Positions 44,288-56,180 of a stretch of DNA of 64,000 nt are shown here, in pieces (within the stretch, counting starts at the first letter, position 1; each line of letters begins with the position of its first letter). The stretch lies in assembly GCA_949752795.1 (NCBI GenBank), contig OX457056.1:178522428-178586427 (forward strand), in the 5' to 3' direction. The position numbers and the translations under genes were made by a program. The notes under the pieces are model-generated. The model saw only the letters and a program-made list of their open reading frames with translations. It made no database searches and was not told where the DNA came from. This stretch comes from Hyperoodon ampullatus (taxonomy: Eukaryota; Chordata; Mammalia; Artiodactyla; Ziphiidae).

Positions 44288-47177
44288 TTACATTCCATAT
44301 ATATGTGTTAGCATATGGTATTTGTCTTTCTCTTTCTGACTTACTTCACTCTGTATGACAGACTCTAGGTCCATCGACCTCATTACAAATAGCTCAATTT
44401 CGTTTCTTTTTATGTCTGAGTAATATTCCATTGTATATATGTGCCACATCTTCTTTATCCATTCATCCGATGAGGGACACTTAGGTTGTTTCCATCTCCT
44501 GACTATTGTAAATAGAGCTGCAATGAGCATTTTGGTACATGACTCTTTTTGAATTATGGTTTTCTCAGGGTATATGCCCAGTAGTGGGATTGCTGGGTCA
44601 TATGGTAGTTCTATTTGTAGTTTTTTAAGGAACCTCCATACTGTTCTCCATAGTGGCTGTACCAATTCACATTCCCACCAGCACTGCAAGAGTGTTCCTT
44701 TTTCTCCACACCCTCTCCAGCATTTATTGTTTCTAGATTTTTTGTTGATGGCCATTCTGGAGGGTGTGAGATGATATCTCATTTTGATTTGCATTTCTCT
44801 AATGATTAATGATGTTGAGCATTCTTTCATGTGTTTGTTGGCAATCTGTGTATCTTCTTTGGAGAAATGTCTATTTAGGTCTTCGGCCCATTTTTGGATT
44901 GGGTTGTGTGTTTTTTTGATATTGAGCTGCATGAGCTGCTTGTATATTTTGGAGATTAATCCAAATTAATGCAAGAGATTTCTGGGCATTAATTTTGTAT
45001 CCTGCTACTTTACCAAATTCATTGATCAGCTGTAGTAGTCTTCTGGTAGTATCTTGAGTATTCTCTATGTATAGTATCATGTCATCTGCAAACAGTGACA
45101 GCTTTACTTCTTTTCCGATTTGGATTCCTTTTATTTCCTTTTCTTCTCTGATTGCTGTGGCTATGACTTCCAAAACTATGTTGAATAATAGTGGTGAGAG
45201 TGGACATCCTTGTCTTGTTCCTGATCTTAGAGGAAATGGTTTCAGTTTTTCACCACTGAGGACGATGTTGGCTGTGGGTTTGTCGTATATGGCCTTTATT
45301 ATGTTGAGAAAAGTTCCCTCTGTGCCTCCATTCTGCAGGGTTTTTATCATAAATGGGTGTTGAATTTTGTCGAAAGCTTTCTCTGCATCTATTGAGAAGA
45401 TCATATGGTTTTTCTCCTTCAACTTAATATGGTGTATCACGTTGATTGATTTGCATATATTGAAGAATCCTTGCATTCCTGGAATAAACCCCACTTGATC
45501 ATGGTGTATGATCCTTTTAATGGGCTGTTGGATTCTGTTTGCTAGTATTTTGTTGAGGATTTTTACATCTATGTTCATCAGTGATATTGGCCTATAGTTT
45601 TCTTTATTTGTGACGTTTTTGTCTGGTTTCTTATCAGGGTGGTGGTGGCCTCATAGAATGAGTTTGGGAGTGTTCCTCCCTCTGCTGTATTTTGGAAGAG
45701 TTTGAGAAGGATAGGTGGTAGCTCTTCTCTAAATTATTGATAGAATTCTCCTGTGAAGCCATCTGGTCCTGGGCTTTTGTTTGTTGGAAGATGTTTTAAT
45801 CACAGTTTCAATTTCAGTGCTTGTGATTGGTCTGTTCATATTTTCTATTTCTTCCTGGTTCAGTCTCAGAAGGTTGTGCATTTGTAAGAATTTGTCCATT
45901 TCTTCCAGGTTGTATATTTTATTGGCATATAGTTGCTTGTAGTAATGTCTTATGATCCTTTGTATTTCTGCAGTGTCAGTTGTTATGTCTCCTTTTTAAT
46001 TTCTAATTCTGTTGATTTGAGTCTTCTCCCCTTTTTTCTTGATGAGTCTGGCTAATGGTTTATCAATTTTGTTTATCTTCTCAAAGAACCAGCTTTTAGT
46101 TTTATTGATCTTTGCTATTTTTTTCTTCAATTCTTTTTCATTTATTTCTCATCTGATCTTTATTATTTCTTTCCTTCTGCTAACTTTGGGTTTTTTTTAA
46201 TTCTTCTTTCTCTAATTGCTTTAGGTGTAAGGTTAGGTTGTTTATTTGAGATGTTTCCTGTTTCTTAAGGTAGGATCGTATTGCTATAAACTTCCTTCTT
46301 AGATCTGCTTTTGCTATATCCCATAGGTTTTGGGTCGTCGTGTTTTCATTGTCATTTGTCTCTAGGTATTTTTTGATTTCCTCTTTGATTTCTTCAGTGA
46401 TCTCTTGGTTATTAAGTAGTGTATTGTTTAGCCTCCATGTGTTTGTAATTTTTACAGATTTTTTCCTGTAATTGATTTCTAGTCTCATAGTGTTGTGGTC
46501 AGAAGAGACTTGATACAATTTCAATTTTCTTAAATTTACCAAGGCTCGATTTGTGACCCAAGATATGATCTATCCTGGAGAATGTTCCATGAGCACTTGA
46601 GAAAAATGTGTATTCTGTTATTTTTGGATGGAATGTCCTATAAATATCAGTTAAGTCCATCTTGTTTAATGTATCATTTAAAGCTTGTGTTTCCTTTCTT
46701 ATTTTCATTTTGGATGATCTGTCCATTGGTGAAAGTGGGGTGTTAAAGTCCCCTACTATGATTGTGTTACTGTCGATTTCCCCTTTTATGGCTGTTAGCA
46801 TTTGCCTTATGTATTGAGGTGCTCCTATGTTGGGTGCCTAAATATTTACAATTGTTATATCTTCTTCTGGGATTGATCCCTTGATCATTATGTAGTGTCC
46901 TTGTTTGTCTCTTGTAATAGTCTCTATTTTAAAGTCTATTTTGTCTGATATAAGAATTGCTACTCCAGCTTTCTGTGGATTTCAATTTTCATGGAATATC
47001 TTTTTCCATCCCCTCACTTTCAGTGTATGTGTCCCTCAGTCTGAAGTGAGTCTCTTGTAGACAGTGTATATATGAGTCTTGTTTTTGTATCCATTCAGCC
47101 AGTCTATGTCTTTTGGTTGGAGCATTTAATCCATTTACATTTAAGGTAATTATCAATATGTATGTTTCTATTACCAT
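44288..47177 (-). pseudogene. L1 ORF2 remnant, copy B
   Basis: The N terminus starts at an intact Met codon ('MVIETYILIITLNVNGLNAP', 46989-47177). Endonuclease pieces follow at 46499-46801 ('VGDFNTPLSPMDRSSKMK') and 46180-46542. A 235-codon RT frame (44871-45578) keeps '[16 protein letters not shown]' and an unmutated catalytic FADD motif. A deletion of about 0.92 kb then joins the RT palm region to the C-terminal part. The remaining 214-codon frame is at 44288-44932, with the Cys-rich '[20 protein letters not shown]'. The deletion removes essential sequence and breaks the frame, so no full ORF2 protein is possible. Confidence 0.94.
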
Positions 47178-47235
47178 TTTCTTAACTGTTTTGGGTTTGT
47201 TATTGTAGGTCTTTTCCTTCTCTTGTGTTTTCTCC

Positions 47236-48332
47236 CTAGAGAAGTTCCTTTAGCACTTGTTGTAAAGCTGATTGAGTGTTGCTGAATTCTCTTAGCTTTT
47301 GCTTGTCTGTAAAGGTTTTAATTTCTCCATCAAAGCTGAATGAGATCCTTGCTGGGTAGAGTAATCTTGGTTGTAGGTTTTTCTCCTTCATCACTTTGAA
47401 TATGTCCTGCCACTCCCTTCTGGCTTGCAGAGTTTCTGCTGAAAGGTCAGTTGTTAACCTTATGGGGATTCCCTTGTGTGTTATTTGTTGTTTTTCCCTT
47501 GCCACTTTTAATATTTTTTCTTTGTAATTGATTTTTTTTTTTTTTTTTTTTTTTTTTTGCGGTAGGCGGGCCTCTCACTGTTGTGGCCTCTCCCCCTGCG
47601 GAGCACAGGCTCCGGAGCACAGGCTCAGTGGCCATGGCTCACGGGCCCAGCCGCTCCGCGGCATGTGGGATCTTCCCAGACCGGGGCACGAACCCGTGTC
47701 CCCTGCATCGGCAGGCGGACTCTCAACCACTGCGCCACCAGGGAAGCCCTGTAATTGATTTTTGATAGTTTGATTGTAATATGTGTCTTGGCGTGTTTCT
47801 CCTTGGATTAATCCTGTATGGGACTCTCTGTGCTTCCTGGACTTGATTAACTATTTCCCTTCCCATATTAGGGAAGTTTTCAACTATAATCTCTTCAAAT
47901 ATTTTCCTAGTCCCTTTCTTTTTTCTGTTCTTCTTCTGAGACCCCTATAATTCGAATGTTGGTGCGTTTAATGTTGTCCCAGTGGTCTCTGAGACTGTCC
48001 TCAATTCTTTTCATTCTTTTTTCTTTATTCTGCTCTGCAGTAGTTATTTCCACTATTTTATTTTCCAGGTCATTTATCCATTCTTCTGCCTTAGACATTC
48101 TGCTAGTGATTCCTTCTAGAGAGTTTTAAATTTCATTTATTGTGTTGTTCATCACTGTTTGTTTACTCTTTAGGTCTTCTTGGTCCCTGTTAAACGTTTC
48201 TTGTGTTTTCTCAATTCTATTTAGAAGATTTTGGATCACCTTTACTATCATTATTCTGAATTCGTTTTCAGATAGACTGCCTATTTCCTCTTTATTTGTT
48301 AGGTCTGGTGGGTTTTTGCCTTGCTCCTTTAT
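47236..48332 (-). pseudogene. L1 ORF1 remnant, copy B
   Basis: Frames at 48126-48548 (5' leader plus N-terminal coiled coil), 47907-48098 ('WINDLENKIVEITTAEQNKE') and 47236-47505 (C-terminal domain, 'LSAETLQARREWQDIFKVMK') cover almost the whole protein. The presumed start codon is ATA instead of ATG (48330-48332). A CHR SINE splits the gene at 47537-47749. Without the SINE the gene would be about 290 codons. Confidence 0.9.
47537..47749 (-). mobile_element. CHR-type SINE inside L1 copy B ORF1
   Basis: A T-run and 'gcggtaggcgggcctctcac' lead to 'ccactgcgccaccagggaag'. The perfect 14-bp duplication 'tgtaattgattttt' flanks it (47523-47536, 47750-47763). It is one of the least diverged SINEs in the window. 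Confidence 0.95.
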
Positions 48333-48869
48333 CTGCTGTGTGTTTCTCTGTCTTATTTTGCTTAACTTACTGTGTTTGGGGTCTCCTTTTCGAAGGCTGT
48401 AGGTTCGTAGTTCCCGTTGTTTTTGGTGTCTCTCCCTAGTGGCTAAGGTTGGTTCAGTGGGTTTTGTACGCTTCCTGGTGGAGGGGACTAGTGCCTGTGT
48501 TCTGGTGGATGAGGCTGGATCTTGTCTTTCTGGTGGGCAGGTCCACATCTGGTGGTGTGTTTTGGGGTGTCTGTGGCCTTATTATGATTTTAGGCAGCCT
48601 CTCTGCTAATGGATGGGGTTGTGTTCCTATCTTGCTAGTTGTTTGGCATGGGGTGTCCAGCACTGTAGCTTGCTAGTCGTTGAATGGAGCTGGGTCTTGG
48701 CATTGAGATGGAGATCTCTGGGAGATTTTTGCCGTTTGATATTACGTGGAGCTGGTAGGTCTCTTGTGGACCAGTGTCCTGGACTTGGCTCTCCCACCTC
48801 AGAGGCACAGCCCTGACGCCTGGGTGGAGCTCCAAGAGCCTGTCATCCACATGGCTCAGAATAAAAGGG

Positions 48870-48877
48870 AGAAAAAA

Positions 48878-48909
<32 letters not shown>

Positions 48910-48944
48910 AGATAAAATAAAATAAAGTAAAATAAAATAAAGTT
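48870..48944 (+). repeat. (GAAA)n then (AAATA)n simple repeat
   Basis: A pure GAAA run to about 48912 followed by AAATA/AAGTA units. It lies inside the 5' region of L1 copy B, in the segment that copy A lacks. Confidence 0.92.
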
Positions 48945-49249
48945 ATTAAAACAAAAAATAAAAATAATTATTAAGAAAACATTTTTATGAAGTAAGTAAA
49001 AAAACAAAAACAAAAAAGGGACAGACAGAACCCTAGGACAAATGGTAAAAGCAAAGCTATACAGACAAAATCACACAGAGAAGCATACAGATACACACTC
49101 TCAAAAAGAGAAAAAGGGGGAAAAATATATATATCATTGCTCCCAAAGTCCACCTCCTCAATTTGGGATGATTTGTTGTCTATTCAGGTATTCCACAGAT
49201 GCAGGGTACATCAAGGTGATTGTGGAGATTTAATCTGCTGCTTCTGAGG

Positions 49250-50354
49250 CTGCTGGGAGAGTTTCCCTTTCTCTTCTTTGTTCGCACAGCTCCCGGGGTT
49301 CAGCTTTGGATTTGGCCCCGCCTCTGCGTGTAGGTCGCCGGAGGGCGTCTGTTCTTCGCTCAGACAGGACGGGGTTAAAGGAGCCGGTGAATCGGGGCCT
49401 GTGGCTCACTCAGGCAGGGGGAGGGAGGGGCACGGAGGGCGGGGCGAGCGTGCGGCGGCAGAGGCCGGCGTGACGTTGCACCAGCCTGAGGCGCGCCGTG
49501 CGTTCTCCCGGGGAAGTTGTCCGTGGATCACGGGAGCCTGGCAGTGGCAGGCTGCACAGTCTCCCGGGAGGGGAGGTGTGGAGAGTGACCTGTGCTCGCA
49601 CACAGGCCTCTTGGTGGCGGCAGCAGCAGCAGCCTTAGCGTCTCATGCCCGTCTCTGGGGTCCGCGCTGATAGCCGCGGCTCGCGCCTGTCTCTGGAGCT
49701 CCTTTTGGCGGCGCTCTTAATCCCCTCTCCTCGCGCACCAGGAAACAAAGAGGGAAGAAAAAGTCTCTTGCCTCTTCAGCAGCTCCAGACTTTGTCCCGG
49801 ACTCCCTCCCGGCTAGCCGTGGTGCACTAACCCCTTCAGGCTGTGTTCACGCCGCCAGTCCTCTCCCTGCGCTTCGACCGAAGCCCGAGCCTCAGCTCCC
49901 AGCCCCCGCCCGCCCCGGCAGGTGAGCAGAGAAGCCTGTCAGGCTGGTGAGTTCCGGTCGGCTCCGGTCCTGTGTGCGGGAATCTCTCCGCTTTGCCCTC
50001 CACACCCCTGTTGCTACGCTTTCCTCCGCGGCTCCGAAGCTTCCCCCCTCCACCATCTGCAGTCTGCGCCCGCTAAGGGGCTTCCTAGTGTGTGGAGACC
50101 TTTCTTCCTTCACAGCTTCCTCCCACTGATGCAGGTCCCGTCCCTATCCTTCTGTCTCTGTTTTTTCTTTTTTCTTTTGCCCTACCCAGTTACGTGGGGA
50201 GTTTCTTGCCTTTGGGGAGGTCTGAGGTGTTCTGCCAGCGTTCAGTAGGTGTTCTGTAGGAATTGTTCCACGTGTAGATGTATTTCTGATGTATTTGTGG
50301 GGAGGAACGTGATATCTGCGTCTTACCTTTCCGCCATGTTGAAGCTCCTTGTCC
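49250..50354 (-). promoter_or_regulatory. L1 copy B 5' UTR and promoter, CpG-rich
   Basis: GC- and CpG-rich leader homologous to 25340-26438, with more CpGs retained. At its 5' end the sense strand reads 'cttcaacatggcggaaaggt', one base off the YY1 core (caagatggcgg). It still has the base composition of a CpG island. The 130-codon plus frame at 49278-49670 is a composition artefact. Confidence 0.8.
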
Positions 50355-50372
50355 GTATATATACGTTCTTTT

Positions 50373-50655
50373 CATATTCTTTTCCATTATGGTTTATCAC
50401 AGGATATTGAATATAGTTCCCTGTGCTATATACAGTAGGACCTTGTTTATCCATTCTGTATGTAATAGTTTTCATCTGCTTATCCCAAACTCCCAATCTC
50501 CTCTTCCTCCACACCACCTCACCCTTGGCAACCGCAAGTCTGTTCTTTATGTCTGTGAGTCTGTTTCTGTTTCGTGGATAAGTTCATTTGTGTCATATTT
50601 TAGATTCCACATGTAAGTGATATATGGTATTTGTCTTTCTCTTTCTGACTTAATG
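50373..50655 (-). mobile_element. Older L1 3' end (minus), right part of the copy B target
   Basis: It continues the L1 3' UTR from 43816-43920: 'ggtttatcacaggatattga', 'gttccctgtgctatatacag' and 'agattccacatgtaagtgat'. The join across copy B is exact at the target duplication. Confidence 0.85.
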
Positions 50656-50868
50656 TTTTGTTTGTTATGTGGGTAAAAGCAGTTTTGAAGGAGGGTATCC
50701 TCTTCCTCAACTTGTATTCCCCCTCGTCTATGTCACAGGTTCAGATGGTAGCCAGCGTTTGGAATTAATTATAAAGGTTTCTGTTCCCTTATCATATAGA
50801 AGATAAAATTTATGTAACTTGAGCTTTTTATGTAATGATCCTGGAAAACTGGTGAAAAAGATTTAAGG

Positions 50869-51094
50869 CAACGTCTCTCATCCTTGGCACCCGGGACATT
50901 TCAGGTCCAATGATTCTTTGTTGTGTGGGTCTTCCTTGGGCATTGTAGGATGTTTAGCAGCATCTCTGGCATTTTCCCGCTAGATGCCAGTAGCATAACT
51001 CCCTCCTCCCAGTTGGGACAACCAAAAATTCCTCCAACACTGCCAAATGTCCCAGAGTGGGAGGGGCAGAATCACCCCTGGGCAAGAACCACTA
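50869..51094 (-). mobile_element. MER20 (hAT-Charlie non-autonomous transposon), minus
   Basis: 'ctctcatccttggcaccc', 'gattctttgttgtgtgggtc', 'gtaggatgtttagcagcatc', 'tagatgccagtagcataact' and 'caagaaccacta' run in the order of a reversed MER20. It is nearly full length at about 226 bp. MER20s have been reported as regulatory elements in the mammalian endometrium. Nothing here shows that this copy is used. Confidence 0.85.
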
Positions 51095-52329
51095 TTTTAA
51101 CATGTCCTGCTGAACACCTAGAAGTTGGGACCACCAGAGTTTCTGGACTCTTAATTGGTTATATTTTAGATCATGAAATATCAAGAAGATAAACATGTTA
51201 ATGGAATTTCTGAAAACCCGAATATCAACATCTGTGTTTCTATTTTTCTTTCTAGCCAGTGCCTCTTGTGGTGGGATATGGATTTTTATGGAGATATGAG
51301 AGGTTAGAATTTGGAAATCCTATCAGTCTGGAGTTGGTCAGGGTCAGAGCAACCACCCTAGGTATTTTAATCAGAAAGGGAGTTAATATAGGGATCTAGG
51401 AGCTTACATAACCCTTAGAAGAACTGGGCAGGAGAGTGAGGATTGTGGAGGGTATTGCTGGCTTTCAGGAAATTCGGAAAGCAGGAGTCAAAGAGAAGTT
51501 TTTTTGGAGGTCAGATGGCTGCTGAAATCCCAGAGGGTCTGCTACTGATGATCTCAGTGGCATGTAGCAGCAATGTAAGCCATTTTTAGGAAGAAAACTG
51601 GAAGCTTCTGTTGCATCCACGTATCTGCCATCTACTGATGCCCATGAGCTTGTCTGAAGTTGCTGTGGGACAAAATAATGGCTCTTCCTTCTCTTCTGCC
51701 TCCCAGATCTCATGTGAAGGCCTCTCAGTAGCCAGTCTAACAAAGGAAAAGAGTCTTGGAAATTTAGTTTCATGACTTTTAGTCCTGTAGTACTGGGAAG
51801 GTGCTGAGAAGGACAGGAATTCAGCTGAGACAGTTGAGAGGATATTGTGTTGTGTAATGTGGCAGAGGGTCCTTAATAAAAAGTGTCCCTTCTTTAGCAT
51901 CAGATTTAGCCTACTTCAGTGATGCTATACTGATAAAATAACTATAAGATTCTTTGCTGTAAATTGTTTGCCATGTCTTGCCCATTGTTATTGGGGTGTG
52001 AGGGAGGGATGAAGTTTCCTGGTGCCAATAAGACAAACATGCACTTGCATAAAAATATATGAAAAAGTAGAATGATATTGCATATATAGTTTCATTATGC
52101 TATTATTTATTTAATAATATCTCATGAGGTTACCCATTAATATCCATTATTTCAAATGTTCAAGTACTACTTTTATCATAAAAAATAAGTTTAAATAACT
52201 CGAAAAAGCATTATGCCATTAACAACCCCCCACCCCCAAAGCATGATACCTATTTTGTTATATATATTTCAAAACCATTATTTCAAACATTATTTTGAAA
52301 CATTTATTTAGTCATGTGGATTTACATTT
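51095..52329. other. Unassigned sequence
   Basis: No gene or repeat recognised. Two overlapping minus-strand frames (51465-51900) of about 100 codons have no domain. A C-rich patch is at 52224-52239. Confidence 0.4.
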
Positions 52330-52799
52330 GTACATAAATCTTTGTTTCCAACTTTGATTAACTCCTTAGGCATAGGTTTCTAGAAGTGGATTTCTTATCT
52401 GAAACTGTGAATTAATTGCTTTACCAAATGTTTGTAGTGATTACCACCAAAGGTTTATGAGATTTCTCATTTTCTGGCACTTTTCTTTTGTTTACCTTAA
52501 AACAAATCAAAAAGAATTTGCCGTTTCTATAGGCAAATACTGTTTCATTGTTGTATAATTTTACGTTTCTTTGGTTTTACGAATGGGGTTGAACTATATA
52601 ATTTTCTTTATTTAGGTCCTGCACATGCCTTTAAAAATATTTATTATAGTATAATGTAAGCTCAAGGTACAAAATTCAAAACAAGCAAAAAGACATACGG
52701 TGAAAAATAAGACTCTTTTCCACACTTCTGCTCTAGCCAGTCAGCTTACCTCCCGGGAGACAACCATTTGCCTATTTTTAGGGTATACTACAGAGAAAT

Positions 52800-52960
52800 T
52801 GTACATAGATGTAAGCTGAAATATATATTCACATATATGTGAATATGTACAGTTATATATGTGTATATGCATACATATATGTTAATTATAATATATGAGT
52901 TATGTGTAAATTATACATATTATAATTCACATATATACACATATATGTTTGTAACTTTTA
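52800..52960. repeat. (TATG/TATA)n AT-rich microsatellite
   Basis: An impure run of ATATATG, ACATATAT and GTATATG units with internal palindromes. Confidence 0.8.
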
Positions 52961-53012
52961 CCAAAGGGTAGACTACTATTCATGCCTTTCTGAAACTTAA
53001 TCAAATGTAAAT

Positions 53013-53239
53013 AGATAGCTAGTGGGAAGCAGCCACATAGCACAGGGAGATCAGCTTGGTGCTTTGTGACCACCTAGAGAGGGGTGGGATAGCGATGGTG
53101 GCAGGGAGACACAAGAGGGAGGAGATACGGGGATATATGTATATGTGTAGCTGATTCACTTTGTTATAAAGCAGAAACTAACACACCATTGTAAAGCAAT
53201 TATACTCCAATAAAGATGTTAAAAACAAAACAAAACAAA
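53013..53239 (+). mobile_element. 5'-truncated L1 3' UTR (plus) with 14-bp target duplication
   Basis: 'agctagtgggaagcagccac' through 'gattcactttgttataaagc' to 'ttatactccaataaagatgt' and an (AAAAC)n tail. The perfect duplication 'aatcaaatgtaaat' flanks it (52999-53012, 53240-53253). It comes from the same L1 3'-UTR family as copies A and B. Confidence 0.95.
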
Positions 53240-53629
53240 AATCAAATGTAAATTAGGATTCTTTCCATATACTAGCACATGAAGCTATTTCTTATTCTTT
53301 TTAATGGCTGTAACATATTCTGTTTTATGCATGTGCTATGATATATTTAACCAGCCCCCTATTGATGGACATTTTAGGTTTTTTTGATATTCCAAGCAAT
53401 GCTTTAATGAATAACTTTGTATCTACAAATTTTGCAAACATACCTACAGCATCTCTAGGATAAATTCCTAAAATGAGAGGCATAGGTTATATGTGTTTTC
53501 AATTTTAATGGATATATGCACAGCTATTTCTAGATTCATTGTAAAATCACTAGGGTTTGTTATTGGAAGAAAACAACTACCTACTTCTCTGAGTCAGATG
53601 GAGACCCTGCCTAAGAATTTATTCTAATA

Positions 53630-53880
53630 AGAATGGCAAAAGCTTACTGTCTACTAGTCACTGTTCTGAATACAGATAGAAAATAATTTAATTGTTATCA
53701 CAACCATATGTATCAGGTACCATTACTAATGTCTCCATTTTGCTGTTGAGAAAACTGAGGCATAAGAGTTTAAGGAATGTGCCTAAGGCCATTAGGAGCA
53801 GTGACTGGAGGCACTAGGATCTGAACCCAGGCAGTTTAGCTCCAGAGCCTAAGCAGTTAAGCACTTTGCTACCCACACAA
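53630..53880 (-). repeat. MIR SINE (minus)
   Basis: 'actagtcactgttctgaata', 'gagaaaactgaggcataaga', 'ggatctgaacccaggcagtt' and 'agctccagagcctaagcagt' follow a reversed MIR nearly end to end. Confidence 0.85.
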
Positions 53881-54099
53881 TCAGCCTGAGCTTTTTCTTT
53901 CTTCTTTTTTTTCTTCTAATTTTCCTCTGATTTCTAGGGAGTGCAGGTGCTGGTAAATTTAGGGATCTTTATTTGTTGTGTTCTTCCATCCCCTGGGCTA
54001 TTTCTTATAAGCAGTAATTTCAAATCTTTGTGTAGTTCATTTGGTGTTTAAGGCGATAGTCCTTAGACGAGTGTGACACAGTGATAGATCACTTGCTAA

Positions 54100-54548
54100 G
54101 TTTTGACAGACCCAAAGGCACATGGGTTTTGATAATTGTGACTTTGGTCCTTTTTCATAATATTTTAATTTCCTTCAATTTTTGAGGTAGACAACCAGAT
54201 CAACTGTGAATGTTGTTAGTTTGATCTCCTTGATGATATTATACCTGTTATTCATTTTTCCTTTATTAGTGTATGGGCTTGAACATCCAGAACACTGTCT
54301 TGTAATTCTGATGCTCTTTATCTTGCCTCAGATTTTAATGGGAATGAATGCCTACAGTGTTTCATAATGTGCAAGGTGTTGGTTCATATTCTGGACAGAT
54401 TTCGTGATCGTGTTCAAGGACTCTCTTTCTTTTGATCATTTATTAAGAGTTCTTAATAAGGAATGCATGTTAAATTTTATCAAATGCCTTTGTGGGGGTC
54501 ACATATGAATATTATATATTATTATATCAATCAGTTGATGATTAGATA
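54100..54548 (-). mobile_element. Old L1 ORF2 fragment (minus), part 1
   Basis: 'gttaaattttatcaaatgcc' and 'tatcaatcagttgatgatta' match the reversed RT region of old L1s. It resumes after the LTR at 55084. Confidence 0.5.
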
Positions 54549-55083
54549 TGTTCTAGTTGTCTATTGCTCTGGAACAAACTGCCCAAAGCAGTGGCTTAAA
54601 GCAGTAACCACCATTTATTTTGCTTATGAATCTGTGAGTTGACCAGGCAGTTCTGGCTTGGGATAACTCATGTGTTTGCAGGCAGACAGACAGTGGCTGG
54701 GCTGGGCTGGGGTCATCTTGAAGGTTTCCTCACTCACATGCCTGGTCCTGGGCTGAGAAGACTCAGACTGCTGCTGCTGGGGCTGGAGCAGCTGGGGCTC
54801 CGTGGGCATTTCCCACTTTCTATGTGGTCTCTCCACATGGGGGCCCAGGGTAAACAGACTTCCCCTGGAGGCTCCTAGAGTGAGTGTCCCCAGAGAAACC
54901 AGCAGAATATGCATGACTTTGACAAACAGCTCAAGAAGTCACTGAGCGTAATTCTGCCACATTCTATTGGTTGAGGCTGTCACAAAGGCCCACCTGCCCA
55001 GGTTCAAAGGAAGGGGACACAGACCCCACCACTTAATAGGAGGAGGGTCAAGGAATTTGTAAACATGTTTTAAAACCATTCCA
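54549..55083 (-). mobile_element. LTR-like element, MaLR-type (minus), inserted in old L1
   Basis: Read on the minus strand it ends 'ccagagcaatagacaactag' then 'aaca', preceded by a polyadenylation-like 'aataaatggtggttactgct' and 'ttaagccactgctttgggca'. This is the ending also seen at 15500-16027 and 62840-63427. No viral genes are present. Confidence 0.55.
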
Positions 55084-55830
55084 CTTTATGTATCAAATCT
55101 TAACATGTAGCAAATTCTACTTGTTTGTGTCACCATTTTCTTTGAATGTACAGCTGGACTCGATTTGCTAGTCCTTAATATTGAATTTTAATATGACCAC
55201 ATATTCTATGATTTCTTTTTTGCAAATTATGTTTATTTGGTTTTGGTATCAGAGCTGTGCTTGCTTTCTAATATTTCTAATTATAGGATAAATTTAATAA
55301 CAGAGGAATTAATTTAAATTTGGAAAAATATTTTAAAAATCTTGATTTTAAAGTCTATATAGGACTCATTCTTTACTCAGTTTCTTCCACAGTTATTGAT
55401 CCATTCAGGATATTTACTTTTTCTTGAATTATTGTGGTAATTCATGTAGTTCCTGGGAACTCATGGAATATTGATATATTTCAAATTTTCAAGAATAGAC
55501 TTAAATATTTTTATATAATTTGTAAGTATTCTTTTTATGTTATTGTCTTATTTCTCATTTATGATTTTGGTTGCTTATATACATTTTGATTTGATTTGAT
55601 TATCTTGAAATGTATCTATTTTAATACTTTTTCCAAATATAAACTCCTGGCTTTGTTTATGTTTTTTCCTCCCCCCAAATGGTACTTTTTTTCTCTTTTT
55701 TTGGATTTATTTATTTTTCTTGATTTCCTAAAAAATCTCTTTAATTAATTAATTTAGTTATATTCTTCATTTTCAATAGCAGAGACATTTACATTTAAAA
55801 TATTTGCCACTAAATTTTGCTTTGGCCTTC
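55084..55830 (-). mobile_element. Old L1 ORF2 fragment (minus), part 2
   Basis: AT-rich, with 'tccaaatataaactcctggc' and 'tttgccactaaattttgctt' in the order of reversed old L1 ORF2. Highly diverged, no open frame. Confidence 0.45.
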
Positions 55831-56142
55831 TCCCCAGCATTTTGACCTGGAGATGGAACTGACTCAGGAAACAGAAGGAGTGCCAGGAAGAACTGAGGAC
55901 CTCCTGGAGGCCGTGCCCATGGGTGTGTGGTTCATCAGCTCTGTGTGCCTGTGGAGTCCCTTTAGCAGCACTCAAGCCCTGGTGGGCTGGATCCTGGGCT
56001 GGGCTCTTGCCAGGAAGCTGTGATGCAGGTAAGAGATGGAGGCTATTAGTAAGGACGTGGTTGAAATGGCTACCATGGAAGCTGCCTTTGGCTGGCTCTG
56101 TGAAGGCTTCATTCAAGACTTTACTTGTCCTTTACTATGGAG

Positions 56143-56180
<38 letters not shown>

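Larger units (their letters stand above)
43921..50354 (-). mobile_element. Nearly full-length L1 LINE, copy B (minus)
   Basis: Complete L1 layout from the T-run at about 43921 to the 5' end at 50354. The 18-bp duplication 'gtatatatacattctttt' / 'gtatatatacgttctttt' (43903-43920, 50355-50372) differs at one base. The element is about 6.4 kb. It carries a SINE insertion in ORF1 (47537-47749), has lost about 0.92 kb of ORF2 at about 44962-44966, and keeps a long 5' region with a GAAA tract. It is inactive but less decayed than copy A in its surviving parts. Confidence 0.95.
52330..53560 (-). mobile_element. Old L1 3' region (minus), interrupted
   Basis: 'aggcataggtttctagaagt' (52371) and later 'agccccctattgatggacat', 'tttaatgaataactttgtat' and 'ctctaggataaattcctaaa' match the reversed 3' part of old L1-type LINEs. 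At least two overlapping pieces are present. An AT microsatellite (52800-52960) and a young L1 tail (53013-53239) interrupt it. Confidence 0.55.

Noticed and set aside
48126..48548. Possible host protein gene of 140 codons
   Set aside because: It is L1 copy B leader plus ORF1 N terminus, with the coiled-coil words found in copy A as well.
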